This document shows, piece after piece, positions 25,001 to 36,011 of a stretch of 64,000 bases of DNA (position 1 is the stretch's first letter; each line of letters opens with the position of its first letter). The notes below the pieces were generated by a model. The model ran no database searches. It saw nothing but the letters and a program-made list of their open reading frames with translations, and was not told the origin of the DNA. The stretch is taken from the NCBI GenBank assembly GCA_963678675.1, contig OY783192.1, forward strand, positions 34,503,250 to 34,567,249, read 5' to 3'. The position numbers and the translations under genes were made by a program. The DNA is from Xiphydria camelus (taxonomy: Eukaryota; Arthropoda; Insecta; Hymenoptera; Xiphydriidae).

Positions 25001-26019
25001 CATTTCTTTTGTAGACATGGTAATTTGCTATTCTACAATGTTCAAAGAATGTTCCATAATTTATCAGTTTAAATTGGATGGATGCTGTTAATGTGGCTAT
25101 TGTTTAACAATCAGTTAGGTCCATCTGACCCATGTATGATCATGGTAAAACTGTACAGTCGTATGACCATGGACGGTTAATCAAAGATATATCGATTCAG
25201 CTTTTCGATTTATTCGATGATGTGTATCTTGAAAGCAATACGTATTTTATGTGAAAAACTTTTTGGTCGAACCTGAAGATGATGGAGACCTGAGAAAGAG
25301 GACTGTCGGTATCCACAGCTACAGCAGTCACTTTGTTCTTCAGTAAGCGACACTCTGGAACAGACGCGGCAGAAGGTTGAGCTGCTGCGGCAGCAGCGGC
25401 ATAATGTCGCACCTGAAAACGTGTAGCGAATTTAATATCTTGCAGCCCTGTGCATTTTTAAAGTCCATACATAGGTACATGCATAAGTACAATGAAAGTG
25501 TAATGGGTTTCAGAAAAAGTGAAAAGTAATACCAGTGGTAGTAGTTCAAAAGAGAAAAATATACTTATACAGCCATTCCAAAGATGATTTGATCGATCGT
25601 ACCGAATGTTTAGTTCCAGAATGCTCGTGAACTTTAGAGAATGAGTTTCAGAAAAGAGTAATGCGAGCGGTAGTAGTTTGAAGGCGAAAAAGAAATGTGT
25701 TTATATAATACAACTGCTCCAAAGATGATTCGATCGATTTCGTACCGCGACTAACACAGAGCGACGTAAAAATTACTTCCGTTATAAAGAAACTGTAAGA
25801 AACCTCGGGAAAGATTTTTAAAAGACATCAAACTACATCAACAACAAAAGGTCCAAGCTTTTACATAACACCTAGCAGAGGACGAATCCGTCCGCCAGCT
25901 GAGAGGAAACGACAATTTCCCGAGGTTCTCGGGTTGACTCGCGAGTTAGTAATAATCCGGGAGTTCCGACGTACCGTTTGATTTCGCAAAACAGGCGCCC
26001 GCACCGCCGAGCAAGCCAT
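22041..26019 (-). CDS. UQCRC2: ubiquinol-cytochrome c reductase core protein 2, mitochondrial (7 exons)
   Basis: Minus-strand exons 26019-25975, 25412-25273, 24519-24328, 23756-23540, 23350-22919, 22541-22320 and 22127-22041. All junctions are phase-consistent; 444 residues (human 453). This is core protein 2 of respiratory complex III in the inner mitochondrial membrane, a catalytically inactive relative of the mitochondrial processing peptidase. The N-terminus MACSAVRAPVLRNQTVRHYA is Arg-rich and non-acidic, as in a mitochondrial presequence, followed by an Ala run. Conserved blocks: VSIIFRAGSRNETYDLQG, HVLRIAAGLTT, AFNASYSDSGLFGV and the C-terminal SSGKRTLAAIGDL…VDQL. The donor after AGP (GTACGG at 22918) is the weakest splice call; the others are strong. 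No zinc-binding HxxEH was seen, as expected for core 2. Confidence 0.92.
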
Positions 26020-26283
26020 TTTCCGTGGTTTCTGGGTAAAAACTTTGACTCGGGACAGGACGATCCCAAAGATCTGATCCGACAAGGTAAAACGACCGAT
26101 AGATTGCTCCACTTTCGAATACCACCGACGATAACCCCGGAAAAATTGAATTCGAGAAATTCTACGCTACAATCGTACGTGAGTTGCTTCGATGATTTCT
26201 CGTACGATTATTCATCTCTTTATATTCGTTATAAACTATTTTCGATGCTGAGTACGAGGAAATTAAGATCAAAACGGAGTTAA

Positions 26284-26419
26284 CCAATCATTTAACGCGT
26301 TACAAAAGAATGCAACATGAATGATTGGTTGGTTCTATCCACGACTTCAATTAACGAGGTTTTAAAATAGTCGACCAATCATATGTTTTGCCTTATCTCG
26401 CAACTCGCCACGCGATTGG
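26284..26419. promoter_or_regulatory. four CCAAT boxes in the UQCRC2/PRDM10-like divergent promoter
   Basis: CCAAT at 26284 and 26375 on the plus strand and at 26324-26328 and 26415-26419 on the minus strand (read as ATTGG). Each lies in a nearly identical ACCAATCA-type context, at spacings of 40-50 bases. They lie between two genes whose start codons are 720 bases apart and face away from each other. CCAAT arrays are NF-Y targets; shared control is inference. Confidence 0.55.
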
Positions 26420-26608
26420 TTAGTCCTATTTCGACCCAATTTGATCCCGATGATAGACCACATTGTCACATATCATAGAAATAAGCTTTACAATAGGGTC
26501 ACTTCACTGCGATAGGGAGAGGGGGTGGTAAGCTAAAGGGGGCGTTGTGATGCTGTAAAACCGGATCGATAAAACAGGATGGCAGAGAGGGGCGGTGTGG
26601 ACGACGAG

Positions 26609-26642
26609 GGCGGAGTGGGTGGTGGTGGTGGTGGTGGTGGTC
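26609..26642. repeat. GGT trinucleotide repeat
   Basis: About nine GGT units just upstream of the PRDM10-like start codon. A small open frame starting at 26580 reads through it as poly-Gly but ends within 30 codons and is not supported as a gene. Confidence 0.7.
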
Positions 26643-26738
26643 GGACGATGAGCATAAAGAGGATAGGATAATATCGGTGCGCGTCTCTGAGATCCCTTCG
26701 ATTTCGCCGCTTTAATATCGGCGAATTACGATGTAGTT

Positions 26739-29700
26739 ATGCCCAAAAAAAGTACGAGGCATGTGAAAGAATCGGGGCTAACGAGGTCTCACGGGAACGA
26801 TCCCGCGAGCCCGGAAGCGGTCAAAGTGAAGCACTTTCGCAGTGTTCGCATCGGTGTGCCGAACGGTAGACGCTGGCTCTCGCTTAAAAAACGCCTCGGC
26901 TTGCTGACTGACGATGATCTCGCCGGGTATCTCCTCGATTTGGCCGAATCCGTCGCCAGGTACGTGAAAAACGAAGGGTGCGAGAGATTCTTGAGGCTCT
27001 CTCGCCGCTCGAGAGCCTCTTCCTCGGCCACATGGGACGGAGCTGTCACTTACGCGGGGGTTCCCCTCTACTGTCATCAAGTGTTTTCTAGAATCGCCAT
27101 CTTGCTGGCTCCTCAGCGGGGGGCCAATCGATAGTTGATCAAAAGCGCGGGATCTCGTTGAACGCCTTCGGTTTTGATTTCGGAGTTCGGTGCGCGGTTT
27201 TTTTTTGCGCGACGCACGGTAAAGACAGATCGCTCTTGAAATGATCTTAAAAAAATCGCAAAATGAAGGCTTAATCCAGTCAGTTTAGGATTAACGCGAA
27301 ATGGAGAAACTCATTTTAATTTAATCTTGAATTAGAATTTTGAATTTGAATTTATTTTGCTTTCCATGTGTGATGCATGTAGGATATTTCTTTTATTTTT
27401 ATTATAATGTTATCTTTATTAAATGCAATTTAGTTTAATAATTTTTTAATATTACTGTTATTGTTGTTCTTCTTATTATTAATAAACTATTAGTTATATA
27501 TAAGAACTGGTATGCTCACTAGAAACCTTTTCTAACATGATTGGTCCTACAGAGGGATACGTATATTTTTTCTTTATGATGAGAAAGACATAACTAGCAC
27601 TATGAGAATAAAACATTGCAAATTCCACAGTTGCCCAGCAAATACACGATATCCTATGGATGTCCATAGGACATTATTTCAGACATTTGGACATCCATGT
27701 GGTATCCATACGACTTTTGCTGAATATTTGTGCTGTATGAAGGAAAGCAAGATTTTACAATCTTTTACTTTTATGGATAAATTAGAACAATAAATTGGGA
27801 TATTCCCAGTAAACACAATATTATATTGTGAGTTAGAATTTCCCACTCATTAATCTGACTGCAATATATCAACATTGTTACATTGCAGTTGCATTAATGA
27901 GTAGAAAATTCTAACTTACATGCAGCCAAAGTGCTTCACTTTGACCGCAAATTCTAACTTACATGCACATTAGACGTAACATTGTGTTTGTTGGATTTGA
28001 AAACGACGTAATGAACGGTTCATTTCATAATGCAGTAGCCGGTACCACTACATGTTTGAAATCGTAATTATTTCAGCCAAGATGGAAAGTGCAACGACGC
28101 GGGCGAGTGGAAGATGGACCGCGACGAGGAGAAGGAGTCAGAAATGGTCAAGACTGAAAATAGGCTAGAGGATGTGGAGGAGCCCCTGCGTCGCAGTCCG
28201 AGAAAACAAAGCACTCCAACGACGAGCAACGCGAGGGAAGTATCCCCGACGATCGTCTCGCAGTCGCAACGAATCCCGCCGAAAGACATCGTTAAGATAC
28301 GCGTCCGACGCAGCTCGAGGAACAAGCACCACAAGAGCAAAGCCAAGCATCACAAGGAGAAGCGCAAGAAGAGAAAGCACCCGAGAAACGAAGAAGCGGA
28401 AGCCGCACAACCGTCGCCCGACGACGAGCGCGATTCGGCGCGAACCGCTGACGAAGAGACGCCGGAAGAGCGGTTCGAATCGAAGGTAGAGACTTTTAGA
28501 ATTTCCGCGGAAAACATAGAGTCCGACACTACGAAGACTGAGGCGATAGATAGAATAGCCGCGTATGTACAGGATGTAAATAGTGAGAGGGAAGGGCACT
28601 GCGACGGCGTTTCGAAGGAGGACTCGAGTAGTCACTTGCCGAACGAAGCGGCGGAGAACGTAGAGACCCGCAGAAGTCCCGTCGTCAAGAGTTTGACGGA
28701 GGTGCTGAAAGTCGACGAGGTGAAAGGCGAAGTCGCACCGGATGCGAGGCAGCCCTCGGAGGAGCGAGAGACTCGAAGCGAGCCGACGAGGGCAGTCGAG
28801 GACGATGCCACGTCGGACGTCGTCGGGGAAGAGATCGCGCGATCGCCGAAGGACGCGGAGGAACGCAAAACGAGGAAAAAGCGCAGGCGGCCGAGGCACG
28901 AAGCGGAAACGGAGGAGGATGCCGCGAAGGATCACGCCGAGGGTCTCCTCGACGAAGCAACGCACAAGCATCGCAAGAAGAAGCACAAACACGCCGAGCA
29001 CAAAAATCGGAAGCACCACGACGTGCGAAGAGCTCCTCAAAACGGTATCGTGGTGCCCGAGGAATCTCGGGAGTCCGGCTCGACGACGAAGGACTCGATT
29101 ACCCCGTCGTTGGACAGCACGCCGAGCGAAATCAATTTAGACGGCGTCCTGTCGGAGCCTCAGAGGCTGGCGATCAAGATCAAACTCTGCCAGGAGTGCA
29201 ATAGTCGGCACTTGTTGGACGCGTGTCCCCTGACGGAGCCGCAATACACGGTAGCGGACTCCGTGAGCTACGAGCACTTCTTGGACAGATACAGGGACAA
29301 TCCCGAGGTGGCCAAGGCTACGAGCAGCGAGGATCCGATGTCCGAAGGCTACGGGAGGCCGCCCGACGATGGATTCGAGTCCGACGAGGACGCGCAGGGC
29401 GTCGAGCATCACAAGACGAAGATCAAAGTCGAGAGCGAGGAGAAGCAATTGGTCGTGGACTCGGACCGGCCGTTGTACGCGAGGGAATCGCTGCCGGTTT
29501 GCTTCGAGCTGAGGACCGCAAATTCTGAGCACGGTCTCGGGGTTTACGCGAAGTCGTCCGTGCCGATGTACGCTAAATTAGGGCCGCTCGTTGGGAAACT
29601 CGTCAGAGAGATGGATATTCCCGACGACTTTTCCATGAGGCACATTTGGGAAGTACGTAGTTGCTATTCATTTCTTTCTCGCGATGGTTCTCTTCCGTGT

Positions 29701-32700
29701 GTAAAGCCTGTGATCCCGCGTGCAATCATTCCTACGAGTGATTGCAATTTAATCTTCTCCCCTCAGGTAGACGACAACGGTAAGACTTTGTACATCAGTA
29801 CTACCAATCCGCTGATAAGCAACTGGATACGATACATAAGACCGGCGGAAACGAAGGAGGAGAGAAGCGTTGCGGTGATCACTAAGCAAGGAGAGTTGCA
29901 TCTGGTCACGACGCAAAATATTACTTCCGGAATGGAGTTAACGTATTGGGCGGATTCCCAGTCTTCTGCGTGGACGCGGAAGAATAAAATAGACAAGACG
30001 AGTGAGTGCGCCAGTTCGCTCCGCCGTCTGAAGCCGCTACGCTAACTTTCCTGCTTAAAGAATCCGATTGAAACCGATTAGAGTCAAACAAATCTGAAGA
30101 AATTCGATTTCTGTCCTGGAAATTTCCGTCTCGAACGTCATTTTCCGATTTATTGTTTTCATATTGGAATAAATTGGTCCGGATAAGACAGAAATCGGAT
30201 TTACGCCAACTGAAGAAGCGAATAGGTTTAAATCGGATTTAATCGGATCCTTTAAACAGGGTTCCTTTCGCGTCTCCAAGTTTCACTTACCTTCTCATGG
30301 GTATTACATGCAAGGAGACGCGGAAGGAAGTTATTATAGCACGCGACGGCTCTTACACAGTTTCTTATACGGCATTGGGACAAACAAATTACGTTTACTT
30401 ACAGACTGCGGAGGATGTAATCTCAATTTCACTCATCCTATATATTATCGTCTACACTGCTGCATTTTTCACGATACCAATTACAGTCTCACCATCAGAA
30501 AATATCATTGCAAGGTAAGAGACGGCCGATCTCTGATCGATACGTATCTGAGAAAGCATCGATTTCCTTCTAAAGAGCAGACGTTTGTGACCACGAGTTT
30601 AACTTTCTCGCCTCAGGTCTGCGGAGCGGCCGTTTTGGGCAAAGACAATATCATGAAACACGCGGCCGAGTTACACGCGGGGCGTGGCGCGTACCAGTGT
30701 CAGTATTGTAAGAAATTTTTTCTGAGGCTCAACTACCTCGAGATGCATCGGACTTACGGGTGCGCTCAGAATCCGCAGCGGTCCAGACCGCTGTGCGATT
30801 TCTGCGGACGTAAATTTTGCCAGCCGCAGAAATTGAAGGTGCACATCAAAAGAATGCACAGTGGTGAGTTTGTTTCGTATCGTTTCAACGATATTCCTCG
30901 CGTTTTATAAAGCGCTTGTCATGTTTAATTTTAGCGGGATAAAATTTTTATATCGTCGAATGTGGGAAAATGCTCGCTAATACTGGATCGCTTCCGTTTA
31001 TTTCAGACATGTCGGAAGTACTTAGAGAGTTTCAGTGCAAGCTTTGCTTGAAGCTTCTGGGCTCTCGCGCCGCTCTTCAGCGTCACATGAAAGAAGTCCA
31101 CCACAAAGACGTGGTGGGAGCGGCTACTTGCGATCGGTGCGGTAAAATGTTTCAGAACAAGAGCAATCTGAAGATTCACATGTTGACGCACAGCGGAGTG
31201 AAACCGTTCAAGTAAGCTTGATTATTATCAATTTGTATTCTTTCTGTGTAATTATGTCGAATTCTACTTCTGCGATATCAGTTTTGAATAAGCTGGACCT
31301 GTAATTAATTGATATTTTTAGTTTCGTTATAAAGATAATCGTTCAAACTTCGTGAGTTCAAGTAGAAAACGATCGAATTTCTTTAGTTTTATTATAACGA
31401 TAGAATCGACTTTTGTTATTGCTATTATTAAGATACCATCGATTGTTGAAACGCAATTTCAGATGCAAAGAGAATGATTGCAAGGCAGCTTTCACCACCA
31501 AACAGTGTCTACAGTTTCACTATAAGAAAGTACACGGCCTCACTGAGGAAATGATGCCTAAGATAGAAAGATCCGTTGCGTACACTTTCGACGCTTACAG
31601 CGGTGGTCTCGTCGAGGACTTAGGTCGCGGAAAGAGTCCCCGCATGAATAGAACGAGTTCACAGGTAAGTTCGCGGCGAAATATTTCTTCATTTCTCCGA
31701 GGGAAACAAACGTGTACGACATTCGTTCATTCTCAAATAGGACAACAGTAACAGTCTGCCATCCTTGGACGACTGTAGTTCCGAAAATAGTCTAAAAATC
31801 GAAGCACCGATCAATCCACCCCATTCAATCGCGATCGAATCGGAGAGCGATACCGTCATTGCTTCCAATCTGAAGTCTGGCCAAGAAATCGACTCTCCGC
31901 CGTCTCCGTCGCGCCAGATCACAACCCCGATATCGACCGCCATGGAGTCGGTTCTCGAGAACGTCCGGACCGAAGTGGACCTGTACGGAACCGCACGTAT
32001 GCCAAGCAAGGGCAGCAAGAAATGGATGGGCGAGTTCAATCCACCTTCGTCAATGGAAGTCTCCACGCAGCAGCAGCAGCAGCAGCTCTCCGCGCCGCCC
32101 TCCGTGAGCACGGACGTCTACGAGTTCGAGGATAACAGAAAGGAGGAAGAGGAGAAGCTGATGCCGACGTCGACGCCGCCGCAGAACATCATGGACGACA
32201 GCAAACTCGGACTGAGCGTCTACAGAAGAACGGAGAGCTCCAACGCGAGTTTACTCGTAGAGGCAGCGCTCGACGCTGCCGAGAGGGACATCGGCGCGGT
32301 GTCGAGCCCAATCCTCGAGGACAACGACCGCGATGGCAACCTGTACTCCATCTCTTCGCACCTGCAGTCGCCGATAGCGCAACGATCCCCGGAGACCCAT
32401 CTCGACTCGTACATCCAACAGCAGGAGGAGCTGATATCCCCGGCGCCGACGCCGGATAACCGCCACACCCCGCCGAATCATCTCCACGTGGATTACCACC
32501 TCCACCGTCCTCTGGACTACATGAACGCCAGTCGGACGCACAACATCGAGCAGTATCTCCACCACGATGACCTGCCGCGCGTTGCTTCGCCGAGCAATTA
32601 CATCCATGTGCAGCAGGAAGACCTGGTCTCGCCGGCGGCAACGCCGAACTCCCGCTACCAGGAGGTGCACCACCACCATCAAGTGCCGACGGACAATCTG

Positions 32701-33336
32701 TCGAGCGACGAGGGCGACTCGGTGGCGCAGAACTTGAGCCTCTCGGTGAAGGAGAAGGCGCTGCAGCTTGATCTGTCGACGTCCTACAAGTACGACCCGC
32801 TCGAGTCGGATTTCGGCAGGGAGCGAACAAATTTCGAGCCCCTCGTGCTGAACGGCTCGGAGCTGCAGGGTTTGGACATGTCGGCGAGAGGCTTTCATCA
32901 CAACTTCGGCGCCCAAGTGCAGAACACGCGGTACCATCACCACCATCTGTATGAGATCACGGAGAGGCAGAGCGTGGATCTCAGCAGAACCGGGGGCTAC
33001 TCGATGTCGCCACCGCCGCCGCCGCCGCCTCCTCCGCCTTATCCGCACAGCGACGTCCTGCGCGTCGTCAGTTTGGACCTGACCCCCGGCGGAAGGCACA
33101 GCGTCGATCTCAGCCTGAGCAGGTCGCACCATTTGCACGGCGCTGGCGTGCGAATGATCGCCAGCCCGCAACCGCCGGGATCTTCCACGCCGCATGTCGT
33201 ACCGGACACGGTCGAGGGGAGAATCTTGTCACCGCCTCCGCCGCCCTTGCCCGGATATAATCCGACTTATCCCGTAAGTCCTGCTCCTTATCATCCCCCG
33301 AGACCTGGGTACCATCACTACTCCGGGTATTACTAA
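26739..33336 (+). CDS. PRDM10: PR/SET-domain zinc-finger protein, PRDM10-like (8 exons)
   Basis: Exons 26739-26959, 28077-29652, 29767-30001, 30405-30514, 30617-30863, 31007-31211, 31463-31664 and 31741-33336; all phases agree, 1463 residues. Exon 1 holds a helical block (GVPNGRRWLSLKKRLGLLTD). Exon 2 is a long Lys/Arg/Glu-rich, His-rich low-complexity region. It is followed by a Cys motif (CQECNSRHLLDAC) and the start of a PR domain (SLPVCFELRTANSEHGLGVY) that continues in exon 3 (SNWIRYIRPA, GMELTYWADS). Exons 4-7 encode about seven C2H2-type fingers, such as CDRCGKMFQNKSNLKIHMLTH without its last residue. Exon 8 is rich in Pro, His and Gln (poly-Q at about 32069-32087, poly-Pro at about 33008-33040). 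PRDM10/PRDM15 relatives have the Cys motif, PR domain and fingers in this order and act as nuclear transcription factors. The PRDM10 versus PRDM15 choice is not certain. Exon 1 was chosen because its donor phase fits exon 2 exactly. Confidence 0.85.
27811..27989. mobile_element. nested palindrome (MITE-like) in PRDM10-like intron 1
   Basis: An inner hairpin, 27828-27915, pairs GAGTTAGAATTTCCCACTCA with TGAGTAGAAAATTCTAACTT and TCTGACTGCAATA with TTGCAGTTGC. An outer pair AAACACAATA (27811) and ATTGTGTTT (27981) encloses it. The block AAATTCTAACTTACATGCA is also present twice in direct orientation (about 27906 and 27949). No coding content. Confidence 0.55.
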
Positions 33337-35805
33337 AGAAGAGATACTCCGAAGGTGAGATAACGCCGTTAAGTAGGGATCAAGTTTTTCGGACTTTCGT
33401 GCTAATGCATTCGAAAGGAAATCGGTATCGGGAACGTGCCATTTTGCGGTCAAAGTTGAAAGTCAACTGAACGAGGCTGTTGGTCTTTAACTCGGTTCAA
33501 GACCGAGTGAAAGAATGATAGCGATCTTTTAGACCGATGTGTTGGTGATTATAGTTCATTATTTTTAAATTGTGCTCTCATGTAAGAAGTTGTAGCAGTC
33601 GTGATAATTCGAGACAACAGTACCACCATCAACTAGACCTATTTTCGATAATCAATTGTCCCAGTGCAAAACGCATTCGATAGATGCAAACTTCTTCGAG
33701 AAGAAGTTAGCGATGATATAAAATATCGCTATTTCGATCTCGGAGCATTCATTTTTATACAAATTTCAATTCGCATTCCGATGTAATCAAATACGTGTAC
33801 TCAAACGATCGCTTCGGGGATCACGTAAACCTAGGATAATCGACCCAATTCGTATTTATCTGCTTTTCGTTAAAAGGAAATAATAAGAAACGCGTGTCTT
33901 CTACTATTTTTCGAGTATTTGCAGTTTCACGGGTAGCATCAGACCATAATTCGTAACTACGTACTATTAATTATAATTACTATTATTCGTATCTACTATT
34001 TAATAACTTATCTCGTTTTTAATTTTTTGTATTTAAGCTTTTTACCTTCAGTATTTTACCTTTTTGTTCTTGTAAACTATTTATACATACAATTTTTTAC
34101 AAGAAACGTAGTAGATGGCATGCAGCACATTATTAAAGTGGAAAGAAGTAAATAACTTTCGTTGCCGACCACTGATGTAGTTATCTCACCAAGAAATTCC
34201 AGTGCAAATCAAAGTGAAGTCCTTATAATATACTTAGAAAAAATCTCATAGACGTCCGACAAATATCAAATGTCTGCAAGATGACTAGAAGACGTTTAGA
34301 TATTTCTGCTATTAAAGGGCGATATAGAAGCAACCGCGTCACATAAACGGATGACAAGGTCATTGAGCAATAGTTATTAGTTACGTTTAGAGTGATTGAT
34401 ATGCATTGAATTAGCATTGAAAATGTTTTTGAAGAATTCAACACCAATGCAAAATGGGTGGTCGGGCACAAGTTTAATTTTTTGTGTAATTAGTGACTAC
34501 ACTTTTAGCCCGTCAAATGTATACATCATTTCTCTTTCTTCGATACTTTTTACAATCGTGCATTTTACGGTCGTTCAATTCGTAAGGAAAACTTGGAAAA
34601 GGAGTCGTCAATGTTGCACCTTAGTGCCATGTTCATGATACAGTGTACTGAGGAACAAATTGTTACTTATAGCTTTTAGTCTATATTCTTCCATTTCAAA
34701 GAGATAGACACAGTGTGTACGATACTTTACGTATATACTTACGTAACGCAATCGCAAACAATTTCTTGTATCATACCTGTAATGTCCTAGATAGCAATGA
34801 ATCGCCACGGCAATAGTTTCGGACTAGCAATCGCTTCTCAGCGCCAGTTTTACAGGAAGGTTTACTTTAATCACTCGGATCGGTATTAGGAAGATCTGAT
34901 AATTAGTAATGAGGAATAGCCATAAAAAGAAATATTTTAGTAATACAGTAAAACTCCTCCACGGTCATAAAAACGGGACATTTCGATGGTTCAGTTTTTT
35001 CTACCCCCAAATATGTCCCATAGTATGTTACACACCTCTTCTCGTGGAAAATCAAGGTGAAAATGGAGATGGAAAAAGGTGTAATCTATTGAGAAGTGGA
35101 TTAAAGTAAAGAGAATAAACTGTCGAGGGATTGTACTGTATAAGTAAAATAATGAGGAGCAAGTTTTGGGGTGATAAATTGATACACATTGCTACCTGGA
35201 TATAAAGTCCCAGATAGCAATGAATAGCCACGATGATACGGCATTAGCGAGCATTGAAAAATCAGATTAGCTTCACTCCTTCAAATTAGTTTTCATTGCA
35301 CAATTGAAAAGAAGATATACAAGAGACGGGCGATTTCAGCCTCTTCTTGTCGAGAAATTCTCCTAAATCCTGGAAAATCGTATTATAAAGACGATCAGCC
35401 CGAAAAGGTGGCACGATCTGTAATGAGTTTACAATAATTACGAGTAATGAAAACATTCCTATCTGGGATTCTATAGTTAATGAGACGATCCAATCAGAAT
35501 GCTTAGTCGTAGTTCGAGATACGCGTAAGCGCGTAGAAGTTCATGAACGAATTAAAAAAAGAAATATATCACGCGACGTTAATTTATATTCTAGTCATTG
35601 CGAACGACGCGCAGTACGAAACGAATTATACTAGCCGTACGAAACGTCTTACATATATATTCGTTATTACATTTTGTGGAGATTGTAAACGAGCACAGTG
35701 AAATGTGTAAATAAACGAGCAAATATCTTACGGTATATAATAGAATTCAAGTAACAGCAACGTTCACTGCACATGTTACTTTCGATTTGCAATTAAGAAG
35801 TACGA
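33337..35805. other. PRDM10-like 3' flank and intergenic region
   Basis: AT-rich, includes the presumed 3' UTR of the PRDM10-like gene (first noted ATTAAA at about 34132). An inverted-repeat element with ends TCCCAGATAGCAATG and TTCCTATCTGGGA spans about 35208-35468. A partial copy of its left end (TAGATAGCAATGAATCGCC) is at about 34790. No gene supported. Confidence 0.4.
35208..35468. mobile_element. short inverted-repeat element
   Basis: About 260 bases with roughly 15-base imperfect terminal inverted repeats (TCCCAGATAGCAATG / CATTCCTATCTGGGA). The related end at about 34790 suggests a family. Class unassigned. Confidence 0.35.
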
Positions 35806-36011
35806 TTAACACTTTCACTGCCGGTCACGCAGACCCTGCGTGATGTGCATACTGCTATTCCACGATGCAATGCTGGTCTGGCCTTTATGGATGTTCAAAA
35901 AATTATGTCGGCACAGTGAACATGATATCCATAAAGGCCAGACCAGTATACATCGTGGAAACGGCGGCATGCACATTTTCCGAAAAACTGCGCCGGCAGT
36001 GAAAGTGTTAA
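35806..36011. mobile_element. piggyBac-like mini-element with TTAA duplications
   Basis: Flanked by TTAA on both sides (35806-35809 and 36008-36011). Ends CACTTTCACTGCCGG and CCGGCAGTGAAAGTG are exact inverses. Inner blocks TTCCACGATG…CTGGTCTGGCCTTTATGGAT and ATCCATAAAGGCCAGACCAG…CATCGTGGAA also pair, so the whole 200 bases fold back. TTAA insertion is the hallmark of piggyBac elements. No coding capacity. Confidence 0.75.

Noticed and set aside
26580..26672. Poly-Gly open frame as first PRDM10-like exon
   Set aside because: Ends quickly and no donor of suitable phase; exon 26739-26959 fits the next exon exactly.
28165..29040. Long minus-strand frame opposite the PRDM10-like exon 2
   Set aside because: Shadow of a Lys/Arg/Glu-rich coding exon; composition (Arg/Val/Leu) is the reverse-strand image.
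32189..33195. Long minus-strand frames opposite PRDM10-like exon 8
   Set aside because: Shadow frames over Pro/His/Gln codons; no independent splice or start evidence.
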